The notes under the pieces: model-generated
Told to the model about the DNA's origin: nothing
Databases searched by the model: none
Seen by the model: the letters and a program-made list of their open reading frames with translations, nothing else
Shown: positions 56,378-64,000 of the stretch, in pieces
Layout: every line of letters begins with the position of its first letter
How positions within the stretch are numbered: position 1 is the first letter of the stretch
Position numbers and translations under genes: made by a program
Source: Nereocystis luetkeana
Taxonomy: Eukaryota; Sar; Phaeophyceae; Laminariales; Laminariaceae
NCBI GenBank assembly: GCA_031213475.1
Contig: JARUPZ010000001.1
Span: forward strand, 21,757,642-21,821,641
Direction: 5' to 3'
DNA: 64,000 bases

Positions 56378-59300
56378 AAGAAAACTCATCGGAATCGTCG
56401 CCGACCCCCGTTCCCGCTTCCACGAGTCCCACGACAGCCACGCAACCATCCTCGACTGAGATACCGCCGAATCCCAAGAACCCGGTACCGACGAACGAAG
56501 GTGACGGTACCGAGTACCAAGTCGACCCGGAGGGGAACCCCATGTCGCTCACGGAAGCCTTGGAGATGGCCGGCGCGGGTGACACGATCTCTCTGGCCGA
56601 CGGGCTGTATCGCGAGCCAATCGTGACCATGAGCGGGGTGAGCATGTCATCATTACTGCAGCATTGCTTAGGGTGCACTATGTGGATGAAGAGTGAAACA
56701 GGTTGGTGTTGCTTCGTTCATGTCGTGGAACATGAACATGCCAATGGTACAGCGAAGTTTCAATAAAAAAATTGAATATAAAGATACCTGCCAAAAGGTT
56801 TCAGAACACGCTTCCTATGGGCGACGTAGAAAAACAAAACTATCTTTTGGAAAAGCCCGGAAAAAACAAATCTGGGGCCGATGTTGGGCCAACATCCGCT
56901 TGCTAAAAACTCAGGCTGGTCTGTGGTTCGAAGCGGCGAGATTCCGAGTCCTCGACAGACATCGATCAACAAAACCAACGATTGCGTCATGAATTCTGAA
57001 CGGAGTGCGCTCGTTAGGGGCTCCGACCCACCCTAGGGTCATCGTCTTCACACCATGGCCGGTGTCATGTGGCGGGAGCTGACCAGACGTATGATAAGAA
57101 AACATTTGGCCGCTGGTTTGCACAAAACAGAAGACAAAACTTCCCCATCCGTCTCGAATGGCAAAAAACTAGACTTTTTTCAGGTTTGGGAGGATACCGT
57201 AGGACGCCGCTGGCAAGCTCTCGCCCCCTAGGCCATGGGCTCACCTGATGTCTTCGAGACCGTCATCTATATTCGTTGGCCTTGCCAGATACCGAGCGGG
57301 TTGGCCGTGGGCTGAGACTATGTCGAGCTCGGGCGTCGATCGTCGCACAAGCTGGTTTCTATCCCCGCGTTGACAAATTGCGACCAGAAAAAACAAATTG
57401 CGCCGCCTGCAGCCATTGGGCGGGAAAAAATAATAAATGAAACATTTTTCTCTTTTTTTCCCCACAGCAGCGGTACGAGAATCTTCTCGGCTGTTTTTTG
57501 AAAGCAATATATTTGAAAAACTTTTGAATTCCGCGTTTCCATTGGCATAGGTCTTACTGCTATATTATTTTTCTGGTGCCTCGTTTGCAAGGGGGCAGGC
57601 GCTTGATATAACGTTCGGTTGGTCGACTTTTCGGCACCAGCTGTCGTTGTGTTTTTGGTTTGCACGAAGCGATACCCTTCACCCTTCTTTGGTTAAGGCC
57701 GCCCTCCCGTGTTGGCTACAAGTTACTTGGAACTAGTGTTCAATATGTGTTTGTGTGCAGTGCTGCAGAAAATAAGGTATTACCTACTCCATTTGGACGG
57801 AGAACGTTGGTGCACGTTCTGAACGCAATTTTTGCTGTTGCGCTGTTTACGTGTTTCAAGGCCCTAAACAATTCCGTCGTAGGAATTTGGTTCCTGGTTT
57901 TTCAAACATGAACCGCTCTGTCGTAGTTTGAAAAACCATTAGTGGGTTTCATGACAACCCCTCATATTCTAGTCCCAGTTAGATACCATTATATTACCAT
58001 TGTTGTCGTTGTAGATCGAGCCAGTAGTCTGTTCCTCTGTTGTTGTGGAAGCACGCTCCGGTAACCACCACGTACACACGATGTTTTTCAAGGCGCATAA
58101 CTCAAAACGACTTCAGCGAAAGTTTTACATCTTCGCGACTTCTGTTTTTGACGTAGCATATTGGCTGAGCCTTTCCCCCTGTTCGTTGACTGCCCTCCAC
58201 CAGGGCACTGAAGGCAGCCCTCTCGTGATCAAGGGGGGGCGGGGTGCCGTCATCAGCGCTTTCAGCGGAGACAGGGCCTTGATGTGGGATCAGAAGGTGG
58301 TGGACATCCGGCACTCTTGGGTCACTCTAGAGGTAAGCGATCGTTACTCACCGTTCGAACACCGAAACAATACTCGCTTCAATCACACACCCAACTGTAG
58401 ATCTCCAGAGGAAGAGTTCGTTAGTGGTCTGTGTTGACCAGATGCTGCGTCGCACGGCGGAAGACGTATGATGTCTCCATGACGACCAAGTCCTTAGCCC
58501 CTGGGTAGGATGTGGACGATCACGGGGGATCAAAGCATTCAAAGCACGTCATATACAAAACCACACTCTACCAGTACTTGGTCCATCTAGGGTACTTTTA
58601 CTAAGCATATATGTCCCTGATCTCTATGTTCCCTCGTGTGAATACAATGTAGAGTACATGGGCACCATCTACGAATGGTAGGCCAGGGTGTTGACAATCT
58701 AATTGATCCAGATAGCAACCTGTTCTTTCGTTGGAGGGTGCTGTTGGCGCCGCTCCCCGTTCTCGTTATAAAGTCCAGCCTCTCAGTTGTGTATCACGGA
58801 GAGGAGATCCGTATTTTGTGCCAGTATTAGCAGTGGTTCGTACGGTAACTCCTCATGTGGCTGTGTAGGTCCTACCATGAAGTTTATTGATGCTGTGCAG
58901 AATCTGTACAGCCCCCCCCCTCGCATAGCACTCCCCCCGCTCGACGACGATATGGATTGAACCCACTCGTCTACGCACTATTTACATACGGCAACCCTTC
59001 CCTCTCTCTTCCCCTCCAACCTCACCACGACACCGATTGACCCCCCGCGTCTACAAAAAGACACAACAAACAAACAAGAACCCTCAGCTTACCCCGCACC
59101 TTACGACGACGTATCCCGAACCTGTGTGTATTCAACAGGGCTTCACGATCGACGGACACCTCAACGGGTTGGACGAAGAAGAGGACTACGTAGACAAGTG
59201 CATCTTTGTCGAGGGCCAGGATGCTCCCACCGACCTGCCAATCGGCGGAACCACGGTCAAGAGCTCCCTGATCGGCTTCCACGTCACTGAAATGCACATC

Positions 59301-62300
59301 CACAACTGCGGGTACGTTGTGTTCGTTTTGATGATGGATGCGTTAAGCCAAATACATAAAATAGCATAACAATCCAGTTATAGCACATACCGATCCGTCT
59401 GGCGTTATTCTTGACGACTGCGACTCTTCGCGAGCGCCCACGACGTTGCTTCGTTGAAAACAAAGACAGTTCATGTCCTACGTTTGACTACCGAACTTCA
59501 ATACCAATAATATCCTCGTGCCTTTTCGGCTGCTTTGCTCATGGACCGGCAGGATGGAGTGCATCCGAATGAGGAACTTCGTGACGAACGCTGTGATCTC
59601 GAACAACGTAATCGAGGACTGCGGCATCTACGACTTCCAGTACCAGTTCGACGGAAAGATCGGCGAGGCCATCTACATCGGGACCTCCAGCAACCAGGTG
59701 CCGTATCATCGCAGGGTAGTGTTGAGTTGGGATGCGTTGGGACGCGACAGCTTTGGGGGGGGGGGGCGGTGCGTGGTTGGGTTGGGTTTGTTGTTGCTGC
59801 TGTTGCATTCTCTTGTGTGGCTGCATGGTGCTGTTCGTGGGTGTTTTTGCGTTGTGTGGTCTCCTAGAGTGCACACGCGGGCCCAACGTATGCTACGTGT
59901 AAGAATTATCAAGGGTTTCGGTAGTGACTGGTATCAAGAAGAAATCTGACGGAACGTAAAGTGCTCAGGCGGATCAGAAGAATGCTACTCCTGTTAATAG
60001 TGAAGCCTAACAATATCTCTCGTGGTCACAGATATCAAAGCCGAGAACCGACCGAATGTACGACCTCAACTAGTAGAGTCAACGCCGAGAGACATCCCGC
60101 CCCACCCACGCCTACCTTCGTTGATTGTTTTCCGGCGTTTTCTTTGTGCTCGTTCAATGCTTATCCAGTGGACGGATGGCGTGGGCACGAGGATCACCGA
60201 CGGCCCCGATGAGAGCAACTACAACCTTGTCACCGGGAACCAGCTCATACCTCGGGGAAACGAATGCGTAGACGTGAAAGAGGGTGCCTCATTCAACGTA
60301 GTCGAGTACAACGAGTGCCAGGAGCAGCTCGACGACGAGTCCGGCTGCTACGACTCTCGAGGCAACGACAACACCTTCAGGTATCGCTAACGGAAAAACT
60401 CTTTTCCCAACTACTTCCCTATAAATCACTTGTTGAAATGGTCTCATCTCAACCATTCCACGCCTGAATATATAGGAAACTCCTGATTTTCGAACCAAAG
60501 TTACACAATATTTCGGTCACTAACGACCGACCTTTCCACGAATTCAACTCCCGTAGCGTCGTTTTGCGATGTTGGTGTGTTAACCCTTCTAGAACCGCAG
60601 TCCCGTATTGGGTACAAATCACTCAAACTTCGAGTAGTTTGTCCCCAAAACGGGACTGCAGTCCTAAAACGGTTGATAAGCAGTTTTTTGAACTTGTCTA
60701 CTGTAGGTCCTTTTTTCAGTCGGGTACCGACCCCCACGTATCTCAGTAAGCAGACCCCCACCGTGCACTGCTGGCGATATATATATTGGCCGTATTACGC
60801 GGTGAGGATTTGTTAGCTCCTTGTTTCGGTGTTCCACCTTTTGATTAGGTCCACTCAAGACAGATGGGGCGATTTCTACAGTTCCACGACGTAGCCGAGC
60901 ACAGTGCATGCCGCTTTTCGTGCCGACATCGCTAGACGTCGCACCTGGTGTTTATTTGGGTGAAACAATTGCTATTCCGTCTTTTACACAACTGCTACTG
61001 CGAGAGCAGCGTTTTCGCTCCCAGTAGTCCAGCGGAATATCTGTGACTCTCGCCCTAAAGCTGACGCGTGAGGGAACCTCAACGTGCAACTCGATGAGCT
61101 GTCCCATGCCCCACAGTACCTCACGAATGAATTTGATAAAACCCTGGTGGCATTCCGACACTAATGGGCTAATGGGTCACGGAGCCCCTCCGGCAGGAAT
61201 GTTTCGACATTTCCCTATGTACTTCGCGCTTCGCAAAACAAAAACAAGTGTAGATCGTCTACTATGGCATAGAGTAATCAGGGCAATATATTCCCAGTAA
61301 GCAAACTTCAATATACAGGTATTTATCTATGCTATGGGTACCGTGGCTCCCCGTGATAGGGCATCAAGATAAAAATCAAGATGTTTCAGAGATATGAGGA
61401 GTTCATGCCTGTGCCCCCGTGTAACGGGCATCGCACGCGCTGGTCTAAATATCATGCCGATATATATTTATTCCTATGCATACTCAATACTGTACGCCCC
61501 TCGACGACGGTTACCCCCCTGCTGGTGCTCAAGGTACAACTTCGGCGAGAACTGCGATGGGGCCGGCATCCGCCTCGGAGGGCACGTCATCGACGGCTTC
61601 GTCTACGGTGTCGACAACCACGTGAGTTTTTGTCCCCTTTATGTATGCCTGTCATACAAGGCACAATTGTCACCAGTACCGAAACGTTTCTGGGTTCGTG
61701 CCTGCCAACGATGGCCACTACTCTATCCTAGTCGATGTTCCTCGTCGATGGTTAGAGGCTGGAGCCTGTGGTTGGCTATGCTACCGGGTGGCACTTGATA
61801 CATTTAGGGGTCCCTTTAGTTCGCTGGGGACACCCGAGGGTTACTCTGTATCTGGGGCGTGGAACAGTCGCGCGCAGCCTTGTATGACAATCAGAGAAGT
61901 TTATTCACGAAGCTATTTATTAATAGTTCAAACAGACGTAGCTGCAGTGATTCAAATGGCCACTACGGCAATGTAAGGGCAATCAGGAATATGGATAGAT
62001 CTGTTCGTACAGCAACCGTGTATATGTTTGTATATGAATCAACATCTGTACTAGGGACCGTCTCCGCGAATCAGCTGTCGGGTCGGCACTAGTTTGAGTA
62101 ACATACGCATCGAACACTGTAGTCGTCATTGGCTGAACGGAGCGTAGGACAAATCGATATTGAGCTTGACCTTCAGGTTCGCGAGAAATGAGGGGGTTGT
62201 GTGCGATTCTGACCCGCCTCTTATATTGGTATCGCCGGGCTATCGTCGATAGCATCGCCAGCTGCGGGCCAAGCGCACGCGTTTCGTTCTTGTTAAAATC

Positions 62301-63434
62301 GAGTGGCTGCCCACGAAACGAAACGGACTGGGGGCATGCACAGGGAAGAGTGGAGGCAGTATTGCACGGGAATCTATATATACTCAGTAGCAACCGCTCC
62401 GGAACGACCCTTGCTGCACCGTTGACCGCTTTGAGAGGCATGTATATGTCATTTGTCATGGTATCCCCGCTGAAACTTATGTCGTCGATTCCTCTTTCCT
62501 CCTTATTTCAGGTCTACGGCAACCACTTCGAAAACAACGGTGTTGGGTCCATCAAGGCCATGCAGCACCCCCAGGGCATCATCTGCGGAAACACCTGCTC
62601 TGGTGACTGTGAAGTTCAGGAGAAAGGGTAAGTGTTGCGTGCAGCACATGGCTTATCCCTGGCAGTGTGCTCTACGCATTAATTAGCGGTGTATGAAAAA
62701 GGTGTCACGTCAATTTGCGACACAATGCGCACATCCTCGGCCCATGTTGGCGGCGATATGTTAGTATGTGCGAATATCTATGTACTTGTATGGTACCAGG
62801 TGCCAAAAATATAGCGGGAACTATCATGTTATGTACTCTTTGAACCTTTTCCCTTCAAAACTACTGTTGCTATTGCAGGTTTAATACCGACCAATGTTGA
62901 TACAGGTCGGTCAACGGGCGGCATCTGGTTCGGGCTAGCGATAGGTTTCCATGTCACTTGATCCGAAACTCCTCATCGTCGATAATATATATTTTTCTTA
63001 CATTCATTTCTATGGAGATATATTGTGAATACGTTTTAACGCTCATTTATTTCCATAGACGGCCCCATTTTCTAGTCGGCTGTGATGGGATTGATGGGAT
63101 GGGGTTTGGCCTAAATGGCGACCTATCTGTTCGACGTAGAATCGTTTTCTCGGGCAGAAGTTGTATACCAATAGTGTTGTACCCTAACCCTAACCCTAAC
63201 CCTAAGTATGGTATTCATACTATCCAAGCACGATATTTCAACACGCTGTATTTATTCCACCCATGGACCTACTGTCTGCGTGACGTGATGCTGAGCTAAA
63301 TCTTACGCCAACCCCCGCCCCTCCTATATTCTTATCGCGTTGCTTGTGTAAATAGGGACGACGACGAGATCGAGGCGAGCTGGATGGCCGACTGCCCTTC
63401 TGATATTCCGGGGGTTGCTTTCATCGACCCCTGA
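56378..63434 (+). CDS. Secreted right-handed beta-helix protein, multi-exon gene
   Basis: Exons, all with GT-AG borders and matching phases, are 56378-56637, 58204-58332, 59139-59311, 59553-59697, 60169-60380, 61534-61621, 62512-62627 and 63356-63434 (stop TGA). With exon 1 at 52065-52125 the protein has 420 residues: a signal peptide, a Ser/Thr/Pro linker (SSPTPVPASTSPTTATQPSS), then GDTISLADGLYREP. After that come repeated beta-helix turns (MRNFVTNAVISNNVIEDCG; GNECVDVKEGASFNVVEYNE; FVYGVDNHVYGNHFENNG). Several cysteine pairs suggest disulfides outside the cell. The opening resembles the parallel beta-helix of polysaccharide lyase family 6 and related carbohydrate-active proteins. I see no sure catalytic residues, so a cell-wall polysaccharide role is only inference. 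Confidence 0.85.
56835..57545. repeat. Right arm of the inverted repeat
   Basis: Counterpart of 55087-55790 in opposite orientation. The spacer (about 1.04 kb) contains exon 2 at 56378-56637, so both arms are in introns of the same gene. Confidence 0.8.
57895..57941. repeat. Small inverted repeat
   Basis: TGGTTTTTCAAAC and its reverse complement GTTTGAAAAACCA are about 20 bp apart, within an intron. Confidence 0.7.
60591..60665. repeat. GGACTGCAG fold-back family (copy c)
   Basis: The right end reads TTTGTCCCCAAAACGGGACT followed by GCAGTCC. The left end, GAACCGCAGTCCCGTATTGG, is its imperfect reverse complement. It lies in intron 6 of the beta-helix gene. Compare 9882-9966 and 14903-14960. 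Confidence 0.65.
63181..63205. repeat. Interstitial telomere-type repeat, four units
   Basis: Four perfect CCCTAA units in the last intron of the beta-helix gene, preceded by GTTGTA and followed by GTATGG. Confidence 0.9.
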
Positions 63435-64000
63435 AGGATTAGGACAGCATACCTTTTAAATACCTTTCAGTTGCTCGGACGTGGGTTTTGCGGTGAACAC
63501 CGAAAGCATACGCTCTAGGAACGAGGATGATTGCCGCCAAGTCTTAGAGCATTGTATGATCAATGTACAATCGTCATACGACTACCCCCCGAGATGTCGC
63601 TCCCCGTTTAAGATAGTAAATACTGTGATCTAGTACCTGTTGCTTTTCTAGCTGTCGAGGTTTGTACCTGCCGTCCACAAGAGCTCTTGTACGTCTGGCA
63701 AGCGGTGTGGTGTTTTGGACTTGCATGCAACCCGTATAGACAATGACTTGGTCTACCCCAAGACGAACTAGCTCCCAGCTGCTACTAGGGTGGGTTGATC
63801 CTTCCGACGGGCGAAGGTGTTTATTTTTATTTGTGGTGCTTTGTATGATATTGTTAGGTGACGTTGTAGGAGTGGGGTCGTTTGTGTCTGGTGATGCCGA
63901 GGTTTCGAAACATGTGTGTGTGTTGGTACGTTGCATAATTGTTGCTTAGTTTGTTGATGGGAGAGGAGATAGTGGTTAGTTGACAGGAGCGTGCACTCGG
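63435..64000. other. 3' flank of the beta-helix gene
   Basis: No further gene recognised. Short frames lie on both strands (120 codons minus at 63574-63936; 68 codons plus). An AATAAA-type polyadenylation signal is not obvious in the first 150 bp after the stop. Confidence 0.35.

Overview
The window looks like an accessory, repeat-dominated stretch of a eukaryotic nuclear genome. Three things point that way: a multi-exon gene with GT-AG introns, several families of eukaryotic retrotransposons and SINEs, and short internal runs of the telomere-type repeat CCCTAA/TTAGGG. The intron-rich gene, with introns of about 0.24-1.6 kb, and the retroelement types suggest a stramenopile, perhaps a brown alga. 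That assignment is an inference and not proven here. There is no bacterial operon structure, and almost all short open reading frames are chance.

Layout. 1-5.6 kb: nothing recognisable. 6.2-9.2 kb (minus strand): a decayed non-LTR retrotransposon with reverse transcriptase, a CCHC-type zinc motif and a nuclease-like C-terminus. 9.9-18.6 kb: fragments of a modular repeat family ending in (AC)n, a second copy of the retrotransposon C-terminus, two almost identical tRNA-derived SINEs, a small TA-flanked MITE and hairpins. 19.98-20.75 kb: a large fold-back repeat. 23.6-23.9 kb: a 20-bp minisatellite. 27.1-30.3 kb: a tyrosine-recombinase element bounded by two related direct repeats and filled with a degenerate minisatellite. 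32.5-33.7 kb: another copy of the modular family. 37.4-45.5 kb: a complete 8.1-kb LTR retrotransposon with identical 440-bp LTRs, a 4-bp target duplication and a long primer-binding site. Its only recognisable coding content is a frameshifted Ty3-type integrase. 49.6-51.1 kb: a GATC-rich minisatellite. 52.1-63.4 kb (plus strand): the one convincing host gene, encoding a secreted right-handed beta-helix protein of about 420 residues in nine exons. Exon 2 sits between two arms of a roughly 0.7-kb inverted repeat.

The most unusual signal is a dispersed 9-mer, TACC(A/T)GGTA. I counted it 23 times by eye, where about 0.5 is expected by chance. Where a homologous sequence without it exists in the same window, the motif is an exact extra 7 bp at a TA (or TAC) step. 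It also occurs in immediate tandem. I read this as the footprint of an unidentified TA-targeting mobile system.
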